Origin: Allorhodoferax sp032337135
Lineage (GTDB): Bacteria; Pseudomonadota; Gammaproteobacteria; Burkholderiales; Burkholderiaceae_C
Assembly (NCBI RefSeq): GCF_032337135.1
Contig: NZ_JAVXZZ010000002.1
Span: 682,001 to 746,000 of the forward strand
Direction: 5' to 3'
DNA: 64,000 nucleotides
Within the stretch, counting starts at the first letter, position 1, and every line of letters begins with the position of its first letter. Positions 25,061 to 32,605 of the stretch are shown here, one piece after another. Made by a program: the position numbers and the translations under genes. The notes under the pieces were generated by a model. That model searched no databases and was not told where the DNA came from. It saw nothing but the letters and a program-made list of their open reading frames with translations.

Positions 25061-26080
25061 TCAACTTCCCAGGCCCAGAACCGGAACCAAGCGCTGTAGG
25101 AACCAGAACCCGGCTATGGAACCCACGGCGTAGACCGGCAGGATAGTGGCAGCGCGCCGGTGGACTTGTCCCAAACGAGACGCCAGGCGCAGTAAAGGCC
25201 AGCACAGCAGAATGAAGAGCACTTGGCCTGCTTCCACCCCCAGATTGAACAGCAGCAGGGCGGGCGCGATGGCCTCCTGCGGTAGCCCGACCTCGCTCAA
25301 GGCACCGGCAAACCCGAACCCATGCAACAGGCCAAACGCGAACGCCACCAGCCAATAGCGCGTGGCCTCGCCGGGCGCAGAGGGGCCGGCGTGGCGATGC
25401 CGTTGGGCGATTTCACGCGCGAGGAACAGGATGGAGAGCGCGATCAGGGCTTCGATCGGGGGCTGCGGCACATGGATCCACTGCAGCGCCGCCAGTGCCA
25501 GTGTGAGGCTGTGTGCCAGCGTGAAGGCGGTGATGGTCTTGAGCAGGGGCCAGTAGCCAGGAACCAGCAGCATCAGGCACAGCACAAAGAGCAGATGGTC
25601 CGTGCCGCTGAGTATGTGTTCCACCCCCAGACCGAAGTAGGCGCTTGTCGCCAGGGCGGGGTGTTCTGTTTCTGCAAAGCTCACCCCAGGCGCTTTGGCG
25701 CGGGCAATGCGTGTTTCGCTGTGGCCGCTGACCCATTGCGCTCGCACCAGCACGTCGATGCCGGCCAGCTCCAGACCATCGAAGGCCAGCGGCTCGGCGT
25801 AGGGAAAAGAGTCGCCGCAGCGCACAGTCCATTTCCACAGGCGCGCGCCGGGTGCCTGGTACTGCGTGGTTGCCCCCGTGCGTATGCAACTGGCGGGCAG
25901 CAGGGGCCTTACCTCCAGCGGCGCGCCCTGTACCTCGGGAACACGCCAGGCCAGGTTCCACAGCCCGGGTGCCTGCTCGCGCAGGATCATCGAAGCCGGA
26001 AGTGCTTCGTGCGCCGCCACGCCATGCGCCAGGCCGAACCACAGCAGGACGCACCCCAGCCAGTGCAAGGCTCGCGTCAT
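25061..26080 (-). CDS. HupE/UreJ-family membrane protein
   Basis: 339 residues. Signal peptide (about 1-23, before HEALPAS), an extracytoplasmic domain (about 24-165), then about six to seven membrane helices containing the HupE/UreJ_2 signatures GVEHILSGTDHLLFVL, LLHGFGFAGAL and FNLGVEAGQVLFI. HupE/UreJ proteins are associated with nickel or other metal uptake, but this long two-part form with a periplasmic head is not tied to hydrogenase or urease here. It overlaps the parvulin gene by 4 bp and precedes DUF3604 by 24 bp, so the cluster is an operon of unknown purpose. Confidence 0.88.
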   Translation of the reverse strand: MTRALHWLGCVLLWFGLAHGVAAHEALPASMILREQAPGLWNLAWRVPEVQGAPLEVRPLLPASCIRTGATTQYQAPGARLWKWTVRCGDSFPYAEPLAFDGLELAGIDVLVRAQWVSGHSETRIARAKAPGVSFAETEHPALATSAYFGLGVEHILSGTDHLLFVLCLMLLVPGYWPLLKTITAFTLAHSLTLALAALQWIHVPQPPIEALIALSILFLAREIAQRHRHAGPSAPGEATRYWLVAFAFGLLHGFGFAGALSEVGLPQEAIAPALLLFNLGVEAGQVLFILLCWPLLRLASRLGQVHRRAATILPVYAVGSIAGFWFLQRLVPVLGLGS

Positions 26081-26937
26081 GGCTGGGGGCGCACAGAAGT
26101 GGAGACGGGGGCCTCCATGGCAGTGGGGAGCGTCACGCGGTACTTTGCCAGCGCGGCTTGGTAGGCGTCTTCGCGGGCGCGGGCAATGCGCTGGTTCAGC
26201 AGGTCGGCGGCCACGGTGTCGTGCACACTGTTGAGCGGGGCAGGTCGGGCTTCGTGGCGTTCCAGCAGACGCACCAGGTGAACGCCGTGCGGCGAAGCCA
26301 GGGGCTCAGACCATTGCTGCAGGGGCAGGTTCCATACTGCTTCTGCAAAGGACTCTCCGTAGTCGCGAGCCAGGGTTGTGCGATCCTGGGCCACTGGGGC
26401 CCCCGCCAACATGAAGCGCTCGCCCTTCACATCGCTGCCCCTGCGCAGGGCCTGCACCGCTGCAGAAGCGCGTTGTAGGGCGGTGGGGCCGGAGAAGTAG
26501 CGTTGTTCCATGACTACGCGTGCCGGTGTCTGGTAGTTCGAGGGGTGGGCCTGGTACCACGCCTGGATGTCTGCTTCGTCGGGAGTACGTACGTCCTGCT
26601 GCGCCAGAAACTCCATCTTCTGCGCCAGGCGTCGGCGCACCACGGTGTCGTCGCGGTCCAGGCCCAGTGCCAGGGCCTCGCGAACCAGGACCTCCTCGCG
26701 CAGCAACGCGTCCACCAGCCCCTGCATCTGCTGGGCATCGGGCTCGCGGCCCCATTGGGTCGTGGCGTCGGTGCGAAGGCGCGCCATCTCGGCCTCGCCG
26801 ATCACGATGTCTTGCTCGCGTCCGGACTGGGGGTGGGTCCAGGCGTAAGCCCCAAAGATCACCAGGCCCAAGGCCAGAAAGTGGGTGAGGGGGTCTGCAG
26901 CAATGCGCCGCAGCAGGGGGAGGAGGCGGTGTGGCAT
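26077..26937 (-). CDS. Membrane-anchored parvulin-type peptidyl-prolyl isomerase
   Basis: 286 residues. A membrane helix near the N-terminus (about 18-36), then a SurA/PpiC-like region with a helical N-domain and a PpiC-type rotamase domain (about 140-245; ending PLASPHGVHLVRLLERHEARPAPLNSV). It likely acts in the periplasm on the HupE or DUF3604 partner (inference). ATG 26937 (MPHRLLPLLRRIAADPL) is chosen; a longer frame upstream runs through the intergenic promoter region shared with the divergent ATP-grasp gene. Its stop overlaps the HupE start (ATGA). Confidence 0.84.
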   Translation of the reverse strand: MPHRLLPLLRRIAADPLTHFLALGLVIFGAYAWTHPQSGREQDIVIGEAEMARLRTDATTQWGREPDAQQMQGLVDALLREEVLVREALALGLDRDDTVVRRRLAQKMEFLAQQDVRTPDEADIQAWYQAHPSNYQTPARVVMEQRYFSGPTALQRASAAVQALRRGSDVKGERFMLAGAPVAQDRTTLARDYGESFAEAVWNLPLQQWSEPLASPHGVHLVRLLERHEARPAPLNSVHDTVAADLLNQRIARAREDAYQAALAKYRVTLPTAMEAPVSTSVRPQP

Positions 26938-27083
26938 GGCAGCCGATGCTAAGGGAGCGGGGGATATCCGGTAGTCGCCTGTGCGAAAGCGGGCCGATGA
27001 CGTGTGGGTGCCACGTTGACGCCTGCACCAAAAAAGTCGGCACGTGACTTGCTTGACTGGTGCAGGCAACTCTGGCGTGCACC

Positions 27084-28508
27084 ATGAAAAACATCTTCGA
27101 CGAAATGCATGCCCCAAATGGGGGCACCCGCGCACACTACGCACCGTTTCAAGACTGGCTGTCGCTGATGCCTCCCTCACACATCGCGCAGAAGCGATCC
27201 GAGGCCGACTCTGCGTTCCACCGCTATGGCATCACGTTCGCGGTCTATGGCGAGGATGCGGGCAAGGAGCGCCTCATTCCGTTCGACATCGTTCCGCGCA
27301 TCATTCCAGCTTCGGAGTGGGCCCTGCTCGAACGCGGCCTGTGCCAACGGGTCAATGCGCTCAACGCCTTCATCCACGACATCTACGGTGCCCAGCGCAT
27401 CGTCAACGCCGGTCTGGTGCCGGCTGAGCAGGTGTTCTGCAATGCCCAGTACCGCCCCGAGATGCAGGGCGTGGCGGTGCGCAACGACATCTATGCCCAC
27501 ATCGCGGGCATCGACATCGTGCGGGCCAGCTTGCCGGGCCAGGAAGCGGCCTATTACGTACTGGAAGACAACCTGCGGGTGCCCTCGGGCGTGAGCTACA
27601 TGCTGGAAGACCGCCGCATGATGATGCGGCTGTTTCCGGAACTGTTTGGGCGCTACAAGGTGCGCCCGGTAGACCATTACCCGGACCTGCTGCTCGACAC
27701 CTTGCGCCAGGCGGCGCCCGCCGGGGTGGACGACCCGACCGTGGTGGTGCTCACGCCCGGCGCCTACAACAGTGCCTATTTCGAACACGCGTTCCTGGCC
27801 CAGCAGCTCGGGGTGGAGCTGGTGGAGGGCAAGGACATGTTCGTCCACGATGAGACGCTGTTCATGCGTACCACTCAGGGCCCGCGCCGTGTCGACGTGG
27901 TCTACCGCCGCATCGATGACGACTTTCTCGACCCGTTGGCCTTCCGGTCCGACTCGGCGCTCGGCGTGGCCGGGCTGCTCTCGGTGTACCGCGCAGGGCG
28001 CGTGACGCTGGCCAACGCCATCGGCACCGGGGTGGCTGACGACAAGTCCATCTACCCGTACGTACCGGACATGATCCGCTTCTACCTGAGCGAGGAGCCG
28101 ATCCTCTCCAACGTGCCGACCTACCAGTGCCGCAAGCCCGACGAGCTGAGCTACGTGCTGGCGAACATGGAGCAGCTGGTGGTCAAGGAGACGCACGGGG
28201 CCGGTGGCTACGGCATGCTGGTGGGCCCGGCCTCGACCCAGGCCGAAATCAGCGCCTTTCGCGAGCGGGTCAAGGCGAACCCGGACAAGTACATCGCCCA
28301 GCCCACGCTGGCCCTGTCGGCCTGTCCGACCTTTGTCGAGTCCGGCATTGCCCCGCGGCACATCGACCTGCGCCCCTTCGTGCTGTCGGGGCGTGAGGTC
28401 CGCATGGCGCCAGGGGGCCTGACCCGTGTGGCCCTGAAGGCAGGCTCCCTGGTGGTGAACTCATCGCAGGGTGGCGGTACCAAAGATACCTGGGTTCTGG
28501 AGGAATAA
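27084..28508 (+). CDS. Circularly permuted ATP-grasp protein (Anbu-operon type)
   Basis: 474 residues, family of circularly permuted type 2 ATP-grasp proteins (DUF404/DUF407). Such enzymes are predicted to form peptide or amide bonds using ATP. Seen: EMHAPNG start, YYVLEDNLRVPSGVSYMLEDRRMM, VDVVYRRIDDDFLDPLAFR, VVKETHGAGGYGMLVGP and RHIDLRPFVLSGR near the end. ATG 27084 (MKNIFDEMH) matches the usual family start; an in-frame GTG at 27060 is possible. It heads a four-gene operon with alpha-E, transglutaminase and Anbu peptidase. Confidence 0.92.
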   Translation: MKNIFDEMHAPNGGTRAHYAPFQDWLSLMPPSHIAQKRSEADSAFHRYGITFAVYGEDAGKERLIPFDIVPRIIPASEWALLERGLCQRVNALNAFIHDIYGAQRIVNAGLVPAEQVFCNAQYRPEMQGVAVRNDIYAHIAGIDIVRASLPGQEAAYYVLEDNLRVPSGVSYMLEDRRMMMRLFPELFGRYKVRPVDHYPDLLLDTLRQAAPAGVDDPTVVVLTPGAYNSAYFEHAFLAQQLGVELVEGKDMFVHDETLFMRTTQGPRRVDVVYRRIDDDFLDPLAFRSDSALGVAGLLSVYRAGRVTLANAIGTGVADDKSIYPYVPDMIRFYLSEEPILSNVPTYQCRKPDELSYVLANMEQLVVKETHGAGGYGMLVGPASTQAEISAFRERVKANPDKYIAQPTLALSACPTFVESGIAPRHIDLRPFVLSGREVRMAPGGLTRVALKAGSLVVNSSQGGGTKDTWVLEE

Positions 28509-28510
28509 GC

Positions 28511-29452
28511 ATGCTGTCGCGTACCGCCGACCATTTGTACTGGATGTCCCGCTACACCGAGCGGGCAGAAAACATTGCCCGCATGCTGGAGGTGAGCTAC
28601 CGCATGTCGCTGCAGACTCCGGGGACCCAGGCTGGCTACTGGGGGGCTGCCCTGGGCATCAACGGGCTGGAGGAGGCCTACCGCGCGCAATACGGCGTCA
28701 TCACCGGGCCGAACGTGCTGCGGTTCATGACGCTGGACCTGGGCAACCCCTCGTCCATCCTGTCGTGCCTGCGCGCCGCGCGGGAGAATTGCCATGCGGT
28801 GCGCGGAACCGTCACCTCCGAAGTCTGGGAAACCATCAACACGACCTGGCTCGATGCCCGCGAATCGGTGCAGAACCACCTGCACGGCAGCGTACAGGGC
28901 AGCGAACTCACCAAGTTCTTCGAGTGGGTGAAGTTCCGCTCCCACCTCTCACGCGGTGTGACGGTGGGCACCATGCTGCAGGACGAGGCCTTTCACTTCG
29001 CCCGCCTCGGGACTTTTCTGGAGCGCGCCGACAACACCGCGCGCCTGCTGGACGTGAAGTTCGACGAGCTGGCCCCCCAAAGCAGTGCCAGCGCCGAGTA
29101 CTACGAGTGGAGCGCCTTGCTGCGCTCGGTATCGGCCTTCGAGATCTACCGCAAGGTCTACCGCGATGCGATCACGCCGCAGCGGGTGGCCGAACTGCTG
29201 ATCCTGCGTGAAGACATGCCGCGCTCGCTGCATGCCTGCATGAAGGAAGTGCACCACATCCTCACGCTGATCGCCAATTCGCGTTCGCAGGAAACGCTGC
29301 GGCTGGCCGGCGCCCTGTATTCGCGGCTGCGCTACAGCCGCATCGAGGACATCTCGGAGCGGGGCCTGCACGACATGCTGACCCGTTTCCTGAACATCAC
29401 GAGCGACCTGGGAAACCGGATCGCCCAGGACTTCCTCTTGCCCATGGCCTGA
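28511..29452 (+). CDS. Alpha-E domain protein (DUF403)
   Basis: 313 residues, all-helical alpha-E protein. Typical start MLSRTADHLYWMSRYTERAENIARMLEV and further HFARLGTFLERADNTARLLD repeats of the same helical motif. It begins 2 bp after the ATP-grasp stop and is always seen by that partner in this operon type; a role with the ATP-grasp enzyme in making or modifying a small peptide is proposed in the literature on amidoligase clusters, but not proven here. Confidence 0.92.
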   Translation: MLSRTADHLYWMSRYTERAENIARMLEVSYRMSLQTPGTQAGYWGAALGINGLEEAYRAQYGVITGPNVLRFMTLDLGNPSSILSCLRAARENCHAVRGTVTSEVWETINTTWLDARESVQNHLHGSVQGSELTKFFEWVKFRSHLSRGVTVGTMLQDEAFHFARLGTFLERADNTARLLDVKFDELAPQSSASAEYYEWSALLRSVSAFEIYRKVYRDAITPQRVAELLILREDMPRSLHACMKEVHHILTLIANSRSQETLRLAGALYSRLRYSRIEDISERGLHDMLTRFLNITSDLGNRIAQDFLLPMA

Positions 29453-29467
29453 CCGCAAGGACCGCAT

Positions 29468-30304
29468 ATGTTGCTCAGCATTCGCCACGAAACTTTGTAC
29501 CGTTACGCCGCGCCGGTGTCCTACAGCCTGCAGACCATGCGCCTGTGGCCGCGGGCCGACAGTGGCCAGCGGGTGCGTCACTGGCGCATCGAGGCGCCCG
29601 GTAGGCGCTGGATGCAGACCGATGCCTTCGGCAACACTGCCATGGTGAGTTCGCTGACCGAGCCGCACCAGGAAATCAAGGTGGTGGCAGTGGGTGAGGT
29701 CGATACGGTGGACGAGCCCGGTGCGTTGATGGCCCACGACACCAGTGTGCCGCCGCTGGCCTTTGCGCTGCCGACGTCTTTCACCGAGGCCAATGCCGCC
29801 ATTGCTGAGTTGGCGCGCACCGGTTTGCAAGGGGTGGACAGCAGGGCACTGGACTCGGGTGAGGCATTCATGCCGCTCATGGCCCGCATTGCCGAGCGCA
29901 TCGAGTACACGCAAGGCGTGACATCGGTGGGGGACAGTGCCATCCATGCCATCGAGAAGGGCAAGGGGGTGTGCCAGGACATGACCCACGTGTTGCTGGC
30001 CTGCTGCCGTTCGGTCGGTCTGCCTGCGCGCTATGTCAGCGGTTATTTGCGCACCGATGCATCGCACGCAGCTTCCCATGCCTGGGCCGAAGTCTGGCTG
30101 GCTGGCGCCCATGTTGGCCGGGGAGCCTGGGTGGGGTTGGACGTGACGCACCAGCGGCTGGCTGGCCCGGAACTGTGTCGCCTTGCCGTCGGCCGCGACT
30201 ACAACGACGCGAGCCCGGTGCGGGGCATCCACATGGGGGGCAGCGGCGAACAGCTCTCGGTGCATGTGAACGTGCAAGAGGGTGGCGCTGGCGCTGACCA
30301 ATAG
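29468..30304 (+). CDS. Bacterial transglutaminase-like cysteine peptidase
   Basis: 278 residues. N-terminal beta domain (MLLSIRHETLYRYAAPVSYSLQTMRLWPR, about 1-110), then a transglutaminase-like core with the triad Cys169 (GKGVCQDM), His204 (SHAWAEV) and Asp225 (GLDVTH). Expected to be a cysteine protease or amidase with isopeptide chemistry, cytosolic (no signal peptide). It follows the alpha-E gene by 15 bp and precedes the Anbu peptidase by 85 bp. Confidence 0.93.
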   Translation: MLLSIRHETLYRYAAPVSYSLQTMRLWPRADSGQRVRHWRIEAPGRRWMQTDAFGNTAMVSSLTEPHQEIKVVAVGEVDTVDEPGALMAHDTSVPPLAFALPTSFTEANAAIAELARTGLQGVDSRALDSGEAFMPLMARIAERIEYTQGVTSVGDSAIHAIEKGKGVCQDMTHVLLACCRSVGLPARYVSGYLRTDASHAASHAWAEVWLAGAHVGRGAWVGLDVTHQRLAGPELCRLAVGRDYNDASPVRGIHMGGSGEQLSVHVNVQEGGAGADQ

Positions 30305-30389
30305 GCAGCACTACACTGCGCATACGCTCCAACCGGCACAGGCGCCAAGTGGCGGCCTTGCCGATGATCACGTTTTGCTGGATTGCTGA

Positions 30390-31121
30390 ATGACTTACTG
30401 TGTTGCCGTTCGCAGCCCTAACGGGCTCGTCTTCCTGTCGGATTCCCGCACCAATGCCGGTGTCGACCAGATAAGCGTGTTTCGCAAGATGCATGTCTTC
30501 GAAGTGCCGGGTGATCGCGTGATGGTGCTGATGACGGCCGGGAACCTGGCGATCAGCCAGTCGATTGCGAGCGGGTTGCGGGTGCAGATGGAAAATGACG
30601 CGGAAAAGAGCCTGAAGAATGCTCCCAACATGTTTTCCGCTGCCAAGTTGGTGGGCGACATGGTCCGCAAGGTGTACGAGCGCGACGCCACTTCGCTCAA
30701 GGAGTTCGGCATCGAATTCAATGTGAACATCATCTTCGGGGGGCAAGTCGGTGCCGAAGAGCCCCGGTTGTTCAACATCTACTCCGCCGGCAACTTCATC
30801 GAGGCGACTGAAGAGACGCCGTATTTCCAGATCGGCGAGTCCAAATACGGAAAGCCCATCCTGGACCGCGTGATCGGCGGAAAGCTCAGCCTCGACGAGG
30901 TGGCCAAGTGCTGCCTCATCTCGATGGACTCGACCATCAAGTCCAACCTGTCGGTGGGCTTGCCGCTCGATTTGCTGTGCTACGAGCGTGACAGCCGACG
31001 TGTGACGCGCCAGAAGACCATCGACAGCCGCGATCCGTACTTCGCGTCCATTCGCGACAAGTGGGCCGAGCAGTTGCGCAAGGTATTCAACGAACTCCCC
31101 GATCCCGGCTACTGGGAATGA
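30390..31121 (+). CDS. Proteasome-type peptidase (Anbu/BPH)
   Basis: 243 residues of the proteasome beta-subunit fold (Anbu, also called betaproteobacterial proteasome homologue). Thr2 after the start Met (MTYCVAVRS) is the expected N-terminal nucleophile once Met is removed; the SDSRTNAG and FRKMHVF (Lys) motifs follow as in proteasome beta chains. Anbu forms open helical ring assemblies in the cytosol. Its consistent partners, ATP-grasp, alpha-E and transglutaminase, are directly upstream, suggesting it hydrolyses a product of those enzymes (inference). The downstream gap holds 54-nt repeat copy D. Confidence 0.93.
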   Translation: MTYCVAVRSPNGLVFLSDSRTNAGVDQISVFRKMHVFEVPGDRVMVLMTAGNLAISQSIASGLRVQMENDAEKSLKNAPNMFSAAKLVGDMVRKVYERDATSLKEFGIEFNVNIIFGGQVGAEEPRLFNIYSAGNFIEATEETPYFQIGESKYGKPILDRVIGGKLSLDEVAKCCLISMDSTIKSNLSVGLPLDLLCYERDSRRVTRQKTIDSRDPYFASIRDKWAEQLRKVFNELPDPGYWE

Positions 31122-31146
31122 TGCGGGTCAGGCTCGTTGCTTGGTT

Positions 31147-31200
31147 GCTATTGAAAACATAGCGGTATAGGCAATATATTTGAGGGCTCTGGCCTGAATC
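31147..31200 (-). repeat. 54-nt dispersed repeat, copy D (intergenic)
   Basis: Minus-strand copy in the convergent gap after the Anbu peptidase; it abuts the stop codon of the MFS gene. Its last 17 bases fold as GCTAT / ATAGC with a 7-base loop, a better hairpin than in the coding copies; the pair T-A here is C-G in copy E (42064-42117), a compensating change. Confidence 0.75.
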
Positions 31201-32389
31201 AGTGGTCGGTACGGGGCTTCGCGGCTGGCAGCCACAGCAGCCAGCCCACGAGAAGCAGCGCCACGCCGCACAGGCTCCACATCAAGGCATCACCTCCGGA
31301 CCGTTGGATGGCAGCACCTGCGCCGAGCGGGCCTACGACGGCGCTTGCCGTGTAGGTGATGGACAAGGCGCTGGCGTTGCTGGCCAGGGAGCCCGCGCGG
31401 GTCAGCGCACTGGCGATGAGGGCCAGCGTGAGGTAGGCGGTGATGAATCCCCCCAGCAGGAACACCGCCACCTGCAGCGCCCACCAGGGCAGGCTGCAGG
31501 ACAGCAGTGCAGCGCTGGTGATGACGCCCCCTGCACAGGCGTAGGCTGCCACACGCAGCCCGCGGTGGTCGGCCAGCCAGCTCAATGGGTACTGCAGGGC
31601 TACGCCGCCCACGCCAAACAGGGTCAGCAGGGTGGTGGTCTGGCTCACGTCCATTGCACGCCCTTCGGTGTAGAGCGGAAACAGACCCGCAAAGGCGGAT
31701 TCCGACATGCCGCCGATCAGGGCCACGCCCACACCAGCAATAAACACAGCTTCGTGGCGTCGTCGCGCACGCACTTCACCGGTGATTTCGGGAGCGCGGT
31801 AGGCCAGTGGGTCGGGGCGCGCAACCAGCAAGGGCACGATGGCCAGGACGATGAACCCGGCCGCCAGCCCAAACGGCACCATGCCACTGACACCCCACCA
31901 GCCGCAAAGCGCTGGCGCCACGATCGGCGCCAGGCCGATCAGGGTTTCATGGAAGCCCACCAGCCGGCCGCGTGCGTGGTCCGGTGCGATGTGGTACAGC
32001 CAGGGCTCCAGTGCGATCCAGCGCAGGCCCATGCCCAGCCCCGCAAGGAAGCCGGCGCCAACCTGCACGGCAGGAGCGCCGAGGGCAATGAGGGTCAGAG
32101 CCATCAGCGAACACAGCAGCGCTGCCAGGATCACGCGGCGTGGCCCCCAGCGCAGGCATAGCTGGGGTGCCATTGCCAAGCCGGGCAAGTGGCCTGCCCA
32201 CAGCGCCGCGGCGTAAAGCGCCAACTGCCCAGGGGTGGCGCCCTGTTGGCTCAGCCAAACCGGCAACACGATGAAGGGAACGCCAAACTGACCGACCTGC
32301 GCCAGGGTGGAGGTCGCATTCAGGGCCGTGATGGAGCGCCAGTCTGTCGGCTGCGGGGGAGCGGATTGTTGGGTGGGGAGGGTGTTCAT
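31199..32389 (-). CDS. MFS transporter
   Basis: 396 residues, about 12 membrane helices, major facilitator superfamily. Helices are evident from residues about 35 on (LPVWLSQQGATPGQLALYAAALWAG...), with a central break near residues 190-215 (RPDPLAYRAPEITGEVRARRRHE). The substrate cannot be read from sequence; the architecture resembles drug or sugar efflux members. Divergent from the flagellin gene with 216 bp between starts. Confidence 0.88.
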   Translation of the reverse strand: MNTLPTQQSAPPQPTDWRSITALNATSTLAQVGQFGVPFIVLPVWLSQQGATPGQLALYAAALWAGHLPGLAMAPQLCLRWGPRRVILAALLCSLMALTLIALGAPAVQVGAGFLAGLGMGLRWIALEPWLYHIAPDHARGRLVGFHETLIGLAPIVAPALCGWWGVSGMVPFGLAAGFIVLAIVPLLVARPDPLAYRAPEITGEVRARRRHEAVFIAGVGVALIGGMSESAFAGLFPLYTEGRAMDVSQTTTLLTLFGVGGVALQYPLSWLADHRGLRVAAYACAGGVITSAALLSCSLPWWALQVAVFLLGGFITAYLTLALIASALTRAGSLASNASALSITYTASAVVGPLGAGAAIQRSGGDALMWSLCGVALLLVGWLLWLPAAKPRTDH

Positions 32390-32496
32390 TGCGGGTGATC
32401 CCGCGATTGTCGTTTTGCAGCGCTGCTTGGCACCGGACCAATTGCGCAGTCACGGAGTGGTCCAGAAGGCTTTTGGCGGTTGTTGAAAAAAAGTTC

Positions 32497-32523
32497 TCAA
32501 GAAACTCAAGAAGTGGCCGAAAG
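32497..32523 (+). promoter_or_regulatory. Candidate sigma-28 promoter of the flagellin gene
   Basis: TCAA, 15 bases, GCCGAAAG resembles the FliA consensus TAAA-N15-GCCGATAA (3/4 and 6/8 matches). It would give a leader of roughly 75 nt before ATG 32606. It lies in a direct repeat CTCAAGAAA/CTCAAGAAG. Weak match, proposed because the gene is a flagellin. Confidence 0.3.
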
Positions 32524-32605
32524 TGAACGTGACGGCATTCTTTTGCCTGAATTGGGGCGCCTGAAATGGCGCGATGTGTGTTGGTGCGCATTTGTTGCAA
32601 AGGTC

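Noticed and set aside
25061..26080. Nickel transporter for hydrogenase or urease
   Set aside because: HupE/UreJ signatures are present, but no hydrogenase or urease gene is in the window and the protein has a large extra periplasmic head.
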